DNA from: RYN-431 sp036388295
GTDB taxonomy: Bacteria > Planctomycetota > Phycisphaerae > Tepidisphaerales > Tepidisphaeraceae
Direction: 5' to 3'
Assembly (NCBI GenBank): GCA_036388295.1
Contig: DASVSC010000077.1
Location: 1-13,945, forward strand
Length of the DNA: 13,945 nt
Shown: piece after piece, positions 6,624 to 13,844 of the stretch
How the letters are laid out: the number at the start of each line of letters is the position of its first letter
How positions within the stretch are numbered: the stretch's first letter is position 1
Notes under the pieces: model-generated
Seen by the model: only the letters and a program-made list of their open reading frames with translations
Told to the model about the DNA's origin: nothing
Databases searched by the model: none
Translations under genes and position numbers: made by a program

Positions 6624-7283
6624 CTATTCACTTTTGGCCAGCGTGCGCACGCGGTCGAGCTGCTGCAGCATCTTCGCCGCGAGCCGCTCTTCGAACGCGA
6701 AATCACGGCCGACGGGGTACCAGTAGGAATCGGGCAGGCGGACGTTTTTGTCCGTCTCGCGGGTGCCGTACACGTCGTCGTTTTCGGCCCGGCGGAGATA
6801 GGCCCGGCTCAGAACGCCGCTGACACGCTGCTCGGCGAACGCCTGCCGTTCGATCAGGACTTTAGGCGTGACTGCGAAGCCGTTCGACACCGGGCGGAAC
6901 TCCCACACGATCGACCGCCGGACGGTCGCGACGGAGCTTTCCGCCACGTCGCCGGCCGTCTGCAGTTCGCGCCGCCAGGGCTCGAACCATTGGGCGGAAA
7001 TCGTCGGCGTCGTGGTCAGGCGGCCCAGGCGGCGGTCGCGGCGGTCAATCGGGAACAGATAATCCTGGCTCACCCGCTCGGCGGCCGCCCAGAGCCGGTC
7101 GAAATCCGGATCGCCGACGCTTTGCACCGGCGTCTGCGCGAGCCAGAACTCCGGCTCCGCGCGGGCGGGATCGGCGTCGGTGGCGACGGCGGGTTGGGTC
7201 GTCGGGTCGTGGTCGTGCGACGGGCTCGCGCAGCCGACCACGCATCCGACCGTCGCCGCCGTGAGCAGGACCAATCGGTTCAC
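6624..7283 (-). CDS. Small lipoprotein coupled to pyruvate kinase
   Basis: 219 residues. The N-terminus MNRLVLLTAATVGCVVGC carries a lipoprotein signal, most likely cut before Cys18 (VVGCAS), followed by a low-complexity acidic/Thr linker (HDHDPTTQPAVATDADPAR). The folded part starts near residue 45 (EFWLAQTPVQSV) and includes FDRLWAAAERVSQDYLFPID and RRDRRLGRLTTTPTISAQWF. It has many conserved-looking aromatic and Arg residues. It reminds me of uncharacterised planctomycete lipoproteins, but I cannot name a family. The start is GTG 7283-7281, overlapping the pyruvate kinase TGA (GTGA), with GGAG eight bases upstream. So it is expressed from the same transcript. The product is probably envelope-bound, so the link to a glycolytic enzyme is likely about expression and not function. 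Confidence 0.82.
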   Translation of the reverse strand: MNRLVLLTAATVGCVVGCASPSHDHDPTTQPAVATDADPARAEPEFWLAQTPVQSVGDPDFDRLWAAAERVSQDYLFPIDRRDRRLGRLTTTPTISAQWFEPWRRELQTAGDVAESSVATVRRSIVWEFRPVSNGFAVTPKVLIERQAFAEQRVSGVLSRAYLRRAENDDVYGTRETDKNVRLPDSYWYPVGRDFAFEERLAAKMLQQLDRVRTLAKSE

Positions 7284-8794
7284 TGAATCGACTCCGTGGT
7301 CACCGCCGACGTCGGATGGGCGTCGCCGGTGGGGCTGATGGCGGCCCAGCGTTGGCCGACGGTGTGGATGATGATGCCGTTCATCGTGTCCGGCATCGCG
7401 GGCGACCAGCCGGCGATCAGCAGAATGCAGTCGCCCGCCGCCGCGTACTTCCGGCTGATCAGCATGTCATCGACGCTGGCGAACAGTTCGCCCATGACCC
7501 GCGGCTTCTCCATCTGGTGCGTGATGATGCCGTAGTGCAGGGCCAGCTGGCGCAGCACGGTGGCGTCGCTCGACAGCGTGATGATCGGGCAGTGGAAATG
7601 GTGCTTCGAGAAGACCCGCGCCGTCTGGCCGCTCTGGCTCCAGATGACGACCATCTTGATCTTCAGGTCGTTGACGATGCGCCACGCGCCGCGGGCCAGA
7701 GCGGTGGTGGTGTTGTTCAGGCGCGCCAGCTTCGGCGGCTCGGCGTTGTTGGGCTTGTGCGTGTCGAGGTATTCCTCAGTCACGGTGGCCGTGTGCGACA
7801 GCGTGTGGACGGCGACGATCGGGAACTTGCCGACGCTGGTCTCCGCCGACAGCATCACGGCGTCGGTGCCGTCGAAAATGGCGTTGGCCACGTCGCTGAC
7901 CTCGGCCCGTGTGGGCGTCGCCTGCTCGACCATGCTCTGCAGCATCTGCGTCGCCACGATGACCGGCTTCCCGGCCTTCTGGCAGCGGGCGATCATGTCT
8001 TTTTGCATGATCGGCACCTGGCTGGCGTCCATTTCCACGCCGAGGTCGCCGCGGGCGACCATCAGGCCGTCGCTGGCTTCAATGATGGCGTCCAGTTCCT
8101 GAATCGCCTCGGCCTTTTCGATCTTGGCGATCAGGCCGATCATCGGGGCTTTTTTCGCCTGCAGGTGGCTGCGGAGCAGTTCCAGATCGTTGGCGTGACG
8201 CACGAACGACAACGCGAGGAAATCGAGCTTGTTCTCAATGGCCCAGTCGACGCACTCCCAATCGCGATCGGTGATGCTCGGCACATTAATGGCCGTGCTG
8301 GGCAGGTTGATGCCCTTGCTGCTCTTGAGGATGCCGCCGACGTTGCAGCTCATCTTGATTTCGTTGCGGCTCTTTTCGGTGACCAGGAACCGCAGCATGC
8401 CGTCTTCGACCAGCACGCGGTCGCCGATTTTCACGTCGTCGACGAACGTTTCCAGGATCGTGGAGACGCGGCCTTTCGCGCCGAGAATCGGGTCGCGCTG
8501 GACGATGATTTCGTCGCCCACATTCACTGGCATGCCGCCGGTGCCGCCGACGTCGGCGACTTTGCCGAGGCGGATCTTCGGGCCGCACAGATCGCCGAGA
8601 ACGGCGACGGGGTGATCGAAGCGCTTGGCGGTTTCCCGGATCACCTTGAGGGTTTCCAGGTGCTCGGACAGTGAGCCGTGAGAAAAGTTCAGCCGGCAGA
8701 TGCCGACGCCGGCTTCGAAGATGGAATACAGGACTTCGGGCGTCGCAACGGCGGGGCCCATGGTGGCGAGGATTTTAGTACGGATCATTTGCAT
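7280..8794 (-). CDS. pyk: Pyruvate kinase
   Basis: Makes pyruvate and ATP from phosphoenolpyruvate and ADP in the last step of glycolysis. From ATG 8794 it has 504 residues, slightly longer than bacterial homologues (about 470-480) because of a C-terminal tail. Seen: IRTKILATMGPA at 4, GVGICRLNFSHG (Arg34, Asn36, Ser38), LGDLCGPKIRLG at 66-77, the small B domain at about 80-160, GLIAKIEKAEA with catalytic Lys224 and metal ligand Glu226, then ASDGLMVARGDLGVE with Asp250, and ATQMLQSM and PTRAEVSDVANAIFDGTDAV, the PEP/Mg site. At the K-dependence positions it has Leu69, Cys70, Lys73 and Leu76, the pattern of potassium-independent enzymes. A longer frame to 8926 reads through a repeat and has no homology, so I reject it. 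There are ATGs at 8794 and 8788, neither with a ribosome site. A lipoprotein overlaps its stop. Confidence 0.97.
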   Translation of the reverse strand: MQMIRTKILATMGPAVATPEVLYSIFEAGVGICRLNFSHGSLSEHLETLKVIRETAKRFDHPVAVLGDLCGPKIRLGKVADVGGTGGMPVNVGDEIIVQRDPILGAKGRVSTILETFVDDVKIGDRVLVEDGMLRFLVTEKSRNEIKMSCNVGGILKSSKGINLPSTAINVPSITDRDWECVDWAIENKLDFLALSFVRHANDLELLRSHLQAKKAPMIGLIAKIEKAEAIQELDAIIEASDGLMVARGDLGVEMDASQVPIMQKDMIARCQKAGKPVIVATQMLQSMVEQATPTRAEVSDVANAIFDGTDAVMLSAETSVGKFPIVAVHTLSHTATVTEEYLDTHKPNNAEPPKLARLNNTTTALARGAWRIVNDLKIKMVVIWSQSGQTARVFSKHHFHCPIITLSSDATVLRQLALHYGIITHQMEKPRVMGELFASVDDMLISRKYAAAGDCILLIAGWSPAMPDTMNGIIIHTVGQRWAAISPTGDAHPTSAVTTESIQ

Positions 8795-8870
8795 AAGAGT
8801 CTTGGTCGGGCGGGATCGTCCGCGCAGTGGCGGCAATTGTGCACACGGACGCGGAGAATGGAAGAGGCGG

Positions 8871-8963
8871 GCGGCCGGCAGCAGGCGGCAGGCGGCTAAA
8901 GACAGGCGAAGTCGGCGTCGCTTCACCTCTTTGCCGCCCGCTGCCCGCCGCCGGCTGCCGGCC
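8871..8963. repeat. Imperfect GC-rich inverted repeat between aspS and pyk
   Basis: Left arm about 8871-8896 (GCGGCCGGCAGCAGGCGGC and on) and right arm about 8933-8963 (ending GCCGGCTGCCGGCC) are roughly complementary; the outer 10 bases GGCCGGCAGC pair perfectly. The right arm ends one base before the aspS TAA, so read leftward it would form a stem immediately after aspS and upstream of pyk. No T-run follows. It could be an aspS terminator or an intergenic palindrome like the others in the window; alignment in the inner part is poor. Confidence 0.6.
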
Positions 8964-8964
8964 G

Positions 8965-10782
8965 TTACGTCGCATGTTTCGTCGTCTGATCGCGGATCGC
9001 CGTCGCCAGTTGCACGACTTTGATGTTCGCTTCCTTCAGTTGTTTGTCATCGACGGCCGCCGGCGCGCCACACATCAGGTCGGCCCCGCTCTGGGTTTTC
9101 GGGAAGGCGATGACGTCGCGGATGTTCGTGATGCCACGCAGCATCATCACCAGGCGGTCGACGCCCAGCGCCAGGCCGCCGTGGGGCGGGGCGCCGTAGC
9201 TGAGGGCTTCGAGCAGGAAGCCGAACTTCCCGGTCTGCTGCTCCGGCGTGATGCCGAGCAATTTGAAGACCTTTTGCTGCACGTCGGTGTTGTGAATACG
9301 AATGCTGCCGCCGCCGATCTCGTAGCCGTTGCAGACGATGTCATACGCCTTGCTCTTCATGCCGGCGACGGTGGCCTGGTCCGTGCTGTCGAGCTTCGGC
9401 ACGTCTTCGTCACGGCACGTCGTGAACGGGTGGTGGATCGCAACGAACCGCTTCTGCTCGTCGTCGTATTCGAACATCGGGAAGTCGACGACCCAGAGGA
9501 ACTCGAACTCACGGCTCGGCGTCAGCTTGAGGTCTTTGAACATCTTCTGGCGCAGCTCGCCGAGCACTTTGTGAACGACCTTGCTCTTGTCCGCCCCGAA
9601 GGCCAGCAGATCGCCGTCCTTCGCGCCGGTGCGTTCCAGCAACGCCGCCTCGATCGGTGCCAGGAACTTGGCGATGCCGGTGTCGAGCTTGCCGCCCGCC
9701 ACCTTCGTGACGGCCAGGCCCTTTGCGCCGTACGTCTTGCTCCACTCGGCCAGCGCGTCGGTTTCCTTGCGGGTCATCTTTCCGCCGCCGGGCACGACGA
9801 TGCACTTGACGATCTCGGCGTTCTTGAACACGCCGAAGTCGGTCGTGTGGGCCAGGTCGGTGATGTCGATCAGCTTCATGCCGAAGCGCGTGTCCGGCCG
9901 GTCGCTGCCGTAGTCGCGCATGGCGTCGTCGTACGACATGTGCGGGATCGGGCCGATCTCGTAGCCGAGCGTTTCACGCCAGATGCGTTGCACCAGCGTT
10001 TCGACCACGCCGATGACGTCGGCCTGGTCGATGAACGACATTTCCAAATCCAGCTGCGTGAACTCCGCCTGCCGGTCGGCCCGCGGGTCTTCGTCGCGGA
10101 AACAGCGGACGATCTGCATGTACTTGTCGCAGCCGCCGACCATCAGGATCTGCTTGAACAGCTGCGGGCTCTGCGGCAGCGCGTAAAAGCTGCCGGCCGC
10201 GAGGCGGGCGGGGACGAGGAAGTCGCGCGCGCCTTCGGGCGTGCTGCGCGTGAGCATCGGCGTTTCGATTTCCCAGAAGCCCATGTCGCCGAGGTGGTCG
10301 CGCATCAGCTTCGTCACCTTGTAGCGCGTCCGCAGCGTCTCCTGCATTTCGGCCCGGCGAAGGTCGAGATAGCGGTACGTCATCCGGCGTTCTTCACTGA
10401 CGGTTTCGTGCGCGTCGGGCGTGAAGGGCGGCGTGGGCGATTCGCTCAGCGCGTCGATCGACTTGACGTGCACTTCGATCTGGCCGGTCGCCAGCTTCGG
10501 GTTGATCAGCTTCTCCTCGCGGGCCTTCACCGTGCCGGCAATGCTGATGACCCATTCGCCGCGCAGGCGGCGGGCTAGTTCCAGGCCGTCGGGTCCGCAG
10601 GCGTCGGCGTCGAAGACCAATTGCGTCAGGCCGTCACGGTCGCGCAGGTCGATGAAGACGAGGCCGCCGTGGTCGCGGTAGGAATGGACCCAGCCGGCGA
10701 GCTTAGCGGACTGACCGACGTCGGCGGCGCGGAGTTGGCCGCAGGTGTGAGTGCGGTAACGGGTTTGGATGTATTCGGGCAT
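8965..10782 (-). CDS. aspS: Aspartyl-tRNA synthetase, bacterial type
   Basis: Charges tRNA-Asp with aspartate in the cytoplasm. 605 residues, the normal length for the bacterial form. Order: anticodon-binding OB domain (about 15-115, LAGWVHSYRDHGGLVFIDL), catalytic class II core split by the bacterial GAD insertion (about 305-430), and a C-terminal extension. Motif 1 region: FWEIETPMLTRSTPEGARD; then FYALPQSPQLFKQ; motif 2: CFRDEDPRADRQAEFTQLD; late: GGGSIRIHN and motif 3 GLALGVDRLVMML. The OB domain has His38 in RDHGG, as in non-discriminating enzymes that also charge tRNA-Asn, but Lys91 in REEKLINP, as in the discriminating E. coli enzyme. The ATG at 10782 is preceded only by GGAC. Downstream, an inverted repeat separates it from pyk. 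Identity certain; tRNA-Asn activity open. Confidence 0.98.
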   Translation of the reverse strand: MPEYIQTRYRTHTCGQLRAADVGQSAKLAGWVHSYRDHGGLVFIDLRDRDGLTQLVFDADACGPDGLELARRLRGEWVISIAGTVKAREEKLINPKLATGQIEVHVKSIDALSESPTPPFTPDAHETVSEERRMTYRYLDLRRAEMQETLRTRYKVTKLMRDHLGDMGFWEIETPMLTRSTPEGARDFLVPARLAAGSFYALPQSPQLFKQILMVGGCDKYMQIVRCFRDEDPRADRQAEFTQLDLEMSFIDQADVIGVVETLVQRIWRETLGYEIGPIPHMSYDDAMRDYGSDRPDTRFGMKLIDITDLAHTTDFGVFKNAEIVKCIVVPGGGKMTRKETDALAEWSKTYGAKGLAVTKVAGGKLDTGIAKFLAPIEAALLERTGAKDGDLLAFGADKSKVVHKVLGELRQKMFKDLKLTPSREFEFLWVVDFPMFEYDDEQKRFVAIHHPFTTCRDEDVPKLDSTDQATVAGMKSKAYDIVCNGYEIGGGSIRIHNTDVQQKVFKLLGITPEQQTGKFGFLLEALSYGAPPHGGLALGVDRLVMMLRGITNIRDVIAFPKTQSGADLMCGAPAAVDDKQLKEANIKVVQLATAIRDQTTKHAT

Positions 10783-10840
10783 GACACGTCCAGCGTAGAA
10801 AGCAATTTCAGGGCGTCAAAAAGGATTGGCAAAAGAAGGG

Positions 10841-10883
10841 GGCACGGTGCAGTGTCGGATGAACCGGCGGGGGCTACCGTGCC
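10841..10883. repeat. Small inverted repeat upstream of aspS
   Basis: GGCACGGT (10841-10848) and ACCGTGCC (10876-10883) pair perfectly around 27 bases and sit about 60-100 bases before the aspS ATG on its transcribed side. It could be an operator or leader stem, or a worn intergenic repeat. Only eight base pairs, so it may be chance in such GC-rich DNA. Confidence 0.35.
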
Positions 10884-11019
10884 AAGAGATTAACGTCGGC
10901 CGGCCGATACGGGGCAACGCGCATGGCGTTGGTATAGCGTCTTCGGGGATGTCGATCAAACGGCCGACGGTCTGTTGAAGCGCAGGGCATTTTAGGTCAT
11001 CGGTTGAGGTAGTCGGGAT

Positions 11020-11200
11020 AGCGGCCTCTGGCTCCCTATCCCGGTATGGCCGGGAGAGGGCTGGGGTGAGGGCCGCAACAGGGCGCTCTCGAACATCGGC
11101 CGGCACTCGCTTCGATGAAGTCCTTCATCGCCGGCCCTCACCCGAACCCGCGTGCCTGCGGCACCTCCCGGCCGCACCGGGAGAGGGGACCAGAGGTCGC
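11020..11200. repeat. Long imperfect inverted repeat (about 180 bases)
   Basis: Left arm about 11020-11075 and right arm about 11131-11200 are reverse complements with gaps. Anchors: GCGGCCTCTGG (left) against CCAGAGGTCGC (right), TCCCGGTATGGCCGGGAG against CTCCCGGCCGCACCGGGAGA, and GGGGTGAGGGCCG against CCGGCCCTCACCC. The right arm has an insertion of roughly 15 bases (AACCCGCGTGCCTGCGGC). The CCCTCTCCCGG...GGGAGAGGGCTGGGGTGAGGG type of repeat is widespread in bacteria, including planctomycetes, so this is probably a copy of a non-autonomous element. No terminal direct repeats are obvious. Confidence 0.8.
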
Positions 11201-11379
11201 CGACCCGCGGCACCTAGACGACTTCAAAGTCACCCACCCTCAATAAACGTTCAATTCTTCGATCCGCCGCAATATTTCCGCCGACAGGGCACGGCCGGCG
11301 GGGTAGAACCGGGCTGTGTCTCCGACGTGTCCATCCCGCCGTTCCGCTAGTCGTCGCACCCACGGTGACGACCGATCGC

Positions 11380-11403
11380 CGTGCGTCATAACGTGCGTCA
11401 TAA
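11380..11403. repeat. Tandem 12-mer, two perfect copies
   Basis: CGTGCGTCATAA occurs twice head to tail (11380-11391 and 11392-11403). No third copy follows. A short tandem slip or a binding-site pair could both give this. Confidence 0.85.
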
Positions 11404-11528
11404 GTCGCCTGTTAAGCCCGGCAAGGGCCGTACGGCCGCGGGATACACGTTTTGAGCGTCAACGTCCGGCCGGCCTTGCGGTTGGGCCGCGCTGCGCGAT
11501 TGCGAATGGCCGGAACAAAATCGCGCTC

Positions 11529-11566
11529 AAAAAGGTGACTTACGGCCACTCGCCCGCGGCCTCACC
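11529..11566 (-). terminator. Possible terminator of the glycosidase-like gene
   Basis: On the minus strand GGTGA (11566-11562, containing the TGA stop) can pair with TCACC (11538-11534), followed at once by TTTTT (11533-11529). Inside, GGCC (11561-11558) can pair with GGCC (11547-11544). The stem has a five-base bulge on one side, so stability is moderate. Position and T-run fit an intrinsic terminator. Confidence 0.4.
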
Positions 11567-12659
11567 ATTTCTTCGCCAGCCACTTGCGCAGCACGTCTTC
11601 CGCCGGTTTGCCGCGCGGCGTGTAGCCGCGGACGGTTTCGCGAACGCTCGCGCTGTCGTCCGGATCGGGGGCGGGCGTCCATTCCCAGATGCTGAACCCG
11701 CCGATTTCCGGCTTGCCGTACCAGCTTTCGAAAAAGCCTTCGTACAGGCGGCGCTGCACGTCGTCATCGGTCGGCGCCTCGGTCTCGGTTTTCGTGTAGT
11801 CCCACGGCTCGGTGACCATGTTCGCCATGCTGCACCAGCCGACTTCGAGGAAGAAAATCGGTTTTTTGACCTTCGACTGGAACGCGAACAGTTCCCGCTG
11901 AATGCCCTGCCAGTTGGTTTTAATTTCTTCGATGTTGGCATCGGGCGCTTTACCGAGCGACCAGTAGCTGTTCATGCCGATGTAGTCGAGCTGGTCCCAG
12001 ATTTTGACCTGTTTATAGTGGTCCCAGTTGCTGGAGTAGGTGAGCTTGCCCTTGAACACTTCGCGGGCTTTTTTGATCGTCTTGGTCCACTCTTCGACGT
12101 TCGATTCGGTGCTGATCAGTTCGCTGCCGACGACGAGCATGTCGACGCCGTTGCCCTGGGCGATCCAGGCGAAGTGCGTGAGGATGTCGCGGTAGGAGTC
12201 CCACCAATCCGGCCAGCTTTCCGGGGCAATTCGGCCGCGCCATTCATTGCCGCGCGGCTTGTCCAGCAGAACGATCGGCATCAGGACCACACGCAGGTTC
12301 TTGGACTTGGCGTAGCGGATCAGGTCGGCCAACTGCTCCGGCGTCGGCGTCATCCGCATGTCGAGATAAATGCGACTGCTGCTGCCGTTCTCCTGCCGGG
12401 CGTCGACGACGAACTTCACCGTGTCGGCCCCGAGGGCGGCGATTTCGTCGACGCTCTTTTTATATTTATCGAGCCAATCGACCCGCTGGATCTGCATGCC
12501 GACGCAGCGGTAGACCGGCCCGGCCGTTTGGTTCGTGGCGTAGCCGCCGGGCGTCTCGCCACTGACGCCCGGGCCGTCGGCGGCCTCGGACCGCAGGGAA
12601 CAGCCGATCACCACCGCGTACAACGCTATTGCCAGTCCGCAGACCGCCTTCTGGATCAT
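11562..12659 (-). CDS. Lipoprotein glycosidase-like TIM-barrel protein (GH113-like)
   Basis: From ATG 12659 the product has 365 residues. MIQKAVCGLAIALYAVVIGC is a lipoprotein signal (Cys20), followed by a Gly/Thr linker. The rest looks like a (beta/alpha)8 glycoside hydrolase, closest by eye to GH113 (beta-mannanase-like): GMQIQRVDWLDKY starts the barrel, SVDEIAALGADTVKFVVDA follows, then VVLMPIVLLDKPRGNEWRG. VDMLVVGSELIST places the likely acid/base Glu at about 180, LDYIGMNSYWSL follows, and IFFLEVGWCS has the likely nucleophile Glu at about 272. IGGFSIWEW ends the barrel. Both catalytic carboxylates are present, so the enzyme should be active; the substrate is inference. It would act on the outer face of a membrane. 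A TTG at 12668 would add three residues; no ribosome site is seen for either. The gene is single, divergent from the coiled-coil gene. Confidence 0.78.
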   Translation of the reverse strand: MIQKAVCGLAIALYAVVIGCSLRSEAADGPGVSGETPGGYATNQTAGPVYRCVGMQIQRVDWLDKYKKSVDEIAALGADTVKFVVDARQENGSSSRIYLDMRMTPTPEQLADLIRYAKSKNLRVVLMPIVLLDKPRGNEWRGRIAPESWPDWWDSYRDILTHFAWIAQGNGVDMLVVGSELISTESNVEEWTKTIKKAREVFKGKLTYSSNWDHYKQVKIWDQLDYIGMNSYWSLGKAPDANIEEIKTNWQGIQRELFAFQSKVKKPIFFLEVGWCSMANMVTEPWDYTKTETEAPTDDDVQRRLYEGFFESWYGKPEIGGFSIWEWTPAPDPDDSASVRETVRGYTPRGKPAEDVLRKWLAKKW

Positions 12660-12698
12660 GCCGGACAATGTAAACGAGCGCGAGCGCGAGATAAACTG

Positions 12699-12720
12699 CC
12701 GCCCGCAAAGGCGCGGGCGG
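12699..12720 (-). promoter_or_regulatory. GC-rich hairpin upstream of the glycosidase-like gene
   Basis: CCGCCCGC (12699-12706) and GCGGGCGG (12713-12720) pair perfectly over a six-base loop, 40 bases before the ATG at 12659. It would be in the leader or promoter of the minus-strand gene. Role unknown; no T-run follows on the minus strand. Confidence 0.4.
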
Positions 12721-12744
12721 GGTGTTCACAAGACGGGTTCATTC

Positions 12745-12772
12745 TTGACAGGTCGGGGGGCAACATTAGATT
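12745..12772 (+). promoter_or_regulatory. Possible sigma-70 promoter for the coiled-coil gene
   Basis: TTGACA (12745-12750), a perfect -35 box, is followed after 16 bases by TAGATT (12767-12772), four of six matches to -10. The start of RNA would be near 12779, giving a leader of about 180 bases to the GTG at 12962. In GC-rich DNA a perfect TTGACA is notable, but the match is still only by eye. Confidence 0.4.
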
Positions 12773-12948
12773 AAGGGACCGGTCGGCCGCACTTGTCACA
12801 CGCGTGACGAACAGCGGGCCGACAGAGGCTTCGGTCAGCCGGCCCGCGGCGGTTCGGGCGGCGCTACTAGAATCGACTGCGGCGGATCGACTGTGGCGGT
12901 TGTCGTTTCGGAGCCTTGAGTGGATGTTCAGGACGCTTCCCCGCGTCC

Positions 12949-12954
12949 GAGGAG
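12949..12954 (+). promoter_or_regulatory. Ribosome site fixing the GTG start at 12962
   Basis: GAGGAG lies seven bases before the GTG at 12962. The upstream in-frame GTG (12920) has nothing similar and would only add a Pro/Arg-rich stretch ahead of the membrane segment. Confidence 0.7.
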
Positions 12955-12961
12955 CCAGCCT

Positions 12962-13840
12962 GTGAGTCCCCTGACTAAGTTGTTCGTCGTGCTGCTGGTT
13001 TTAGTCTCGGTCGCCCTGTCGGCCGGGACGATTACGTTCGTCAACAAGCTCGACCCGCTGCAGAAACAGCTCGGCCTGGCGCGCACGCAGCTGCAGGAGC
13101 AGCAGGCCCTGGTGACCAAGGCCAACGAAAGCGTCTCCGCCAGCGCCGCCGCGATCCAGAAGGCACAGGACGACACCTCGGCCGAGCTGTCCGCCCTGCG
13201 TAGCCAGATGCTGGCGATGCGCAGCACGGTCGAAGACCGCGAAGCCCAGATCGCCAAGCTGAACAACAACCTGGCCGTGCTGACCAGCGCGAACAACAGC
13301 GCGTCGACTGCCTTGTCCGCCAGCGAGGACGCCAAGGGCAAAATGCAGGAACAGGTCGCCACGCTCCGCCGTGATGCCGACGAACGCCTGCGTCAGGTCG
13401 CCGACCTCAGCCAGCGTGTGAACAAGTTGAACGCCGATCTCGATCAGACGGAAAAGGCCCGGCGTAACCTCGCCGAGCAGGTCACCGACGCCAGCGGCCG
13501 CGCCGACCGGGCGATGCGTCAGCTGCGGGACATGGGCGTGCCGGACAGCCAGCTCGCCGCCGGCACCGCGGGCACCGGCGCCGGGGCACCGGCCCTCAAC
13601 GGCGTCATCCGCACCCGCCGCACGATCGCCGGCAAGGAATACGCCACCATCAGCCTCGGCAGCCAGGACTACGTGACCAAGGGCATGCAGTTCAAGATCA
13701 TCGACGCCAAGAGCGGCGCGTTCCTCGGCCTGCTGCAGGTCGAAATCGTCGACCAGAACGAAGCCATGGGCCAAGTCGTCGCCGAGCCGCAGAATCTGGC
13801 CCAGATCAAGGCCGGCAACGTCGTCCGCACGCAGAATTAA
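12962..13840 (+). CDS. Membrane-anchored coiled-coil protein with C-terminal FlgT-like beta domain
   Basis: From GTG 12962 the product has 292 residues. A membrane segment at about 5-27 (LFVVLLVLVSVALSAGTITF) is followed by a long coiled coil at about 30-185, rich in Gln, Ala, Lys and Glu (LQEQQALVTKANESVSASAA, VEDREAQIAKLNNNLAVLTS, VADLSQRVNKLNADLDQTE). An Ala/Gly/Thr linker leads to a compact beta domain at about 205-292: GVIRTRRTIAGKEYATISLG, DYVTKGMQFKIIDAKSG, GLLQVEIVDQNEAMGQVV, then IKAGNVVRTQ. The pattern 'strand, GS at a turn, V..G..F.I, ... ends with a G-N-V-V' resembles the FlgT C-terminal and other peptidoglycan/secretion-associated domains, but I cannot name it. Topology suggests the C-terminus lies in the periplasm. 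No neighbour gives its job. An inverted repeat begins five bases after its stop. Confidence 0.85.
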   Translation: MSPLTKLFVVLLVLVSVALSAGTITFVNKLDPLQKQLGLARTQLQEQQALVTKANESVSASAAAIQKAQDDTSAELSALRSQMLAMRSTVEDREAQIAKLNNNLAVLTSANNSASTALSASEDAKGKMQEQVATLRRDADERLRQVADLSQRVNKLNADLDQTEKARRNLAEQVTDASGRADRAMRQLRDMGVPDSQLAAGTAGTGAGAPALNGVIRTRRTIAGKEYATISLGSQDYVTKGMQFKIIDAKSGAFLGLLQVEIVDQNEAMGQVVAEPQNLAQIKAGNVVRTQN

Positions 13841-13844
13841 GGGT

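Larger units (their letters stand above)
10783..11561. other. 779-base stretch without a convincing gene
   Basis: Nothing here reads as a gene: the frames that cross it have no recognisable domain, and the longest (about 90 codons) run over repeats. It holds a small inverted repeat (10841-10883), a long one (11020-11200), a tandem 12-mer (11380-11403), a 9-base inverted pair TTTTGAGCG (11450) / CGCTCAAAA (11524), and a possible terminator at its right end. The stretch 11205-11290 is lower in GC than the rest. It contains the aspS upstream region, but I see no clear promoter. Confidence 0.6.

Noticed and set aside
8795..8926. 44-residue N-terminal extension of pyruvate kinase
   Set aside because: It reads through the intergenic repeat, has no homology to pyruvate kinases, and IRTKILATMGPA normally begins at the N-terminus.
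8827..10578. 583-codon plus-strand frame opposite aspS
   Set aside because: Antisense shadow of a certain gene; no recognisable domain or ribosome site.
10783..11561. tRNA or small structured RNA in the large gap
   Set aside because: I found no cloverleaf, and the only strong pairings are those of intergenic inverted repeats.
11316..12965. 549-codon plus-strand frame opposite the GH113-like gene
   Set aside because: Antisense of a gene with a lipobox and both expected catalytic Glu motifs; its start lies in repeat-rich DNA.
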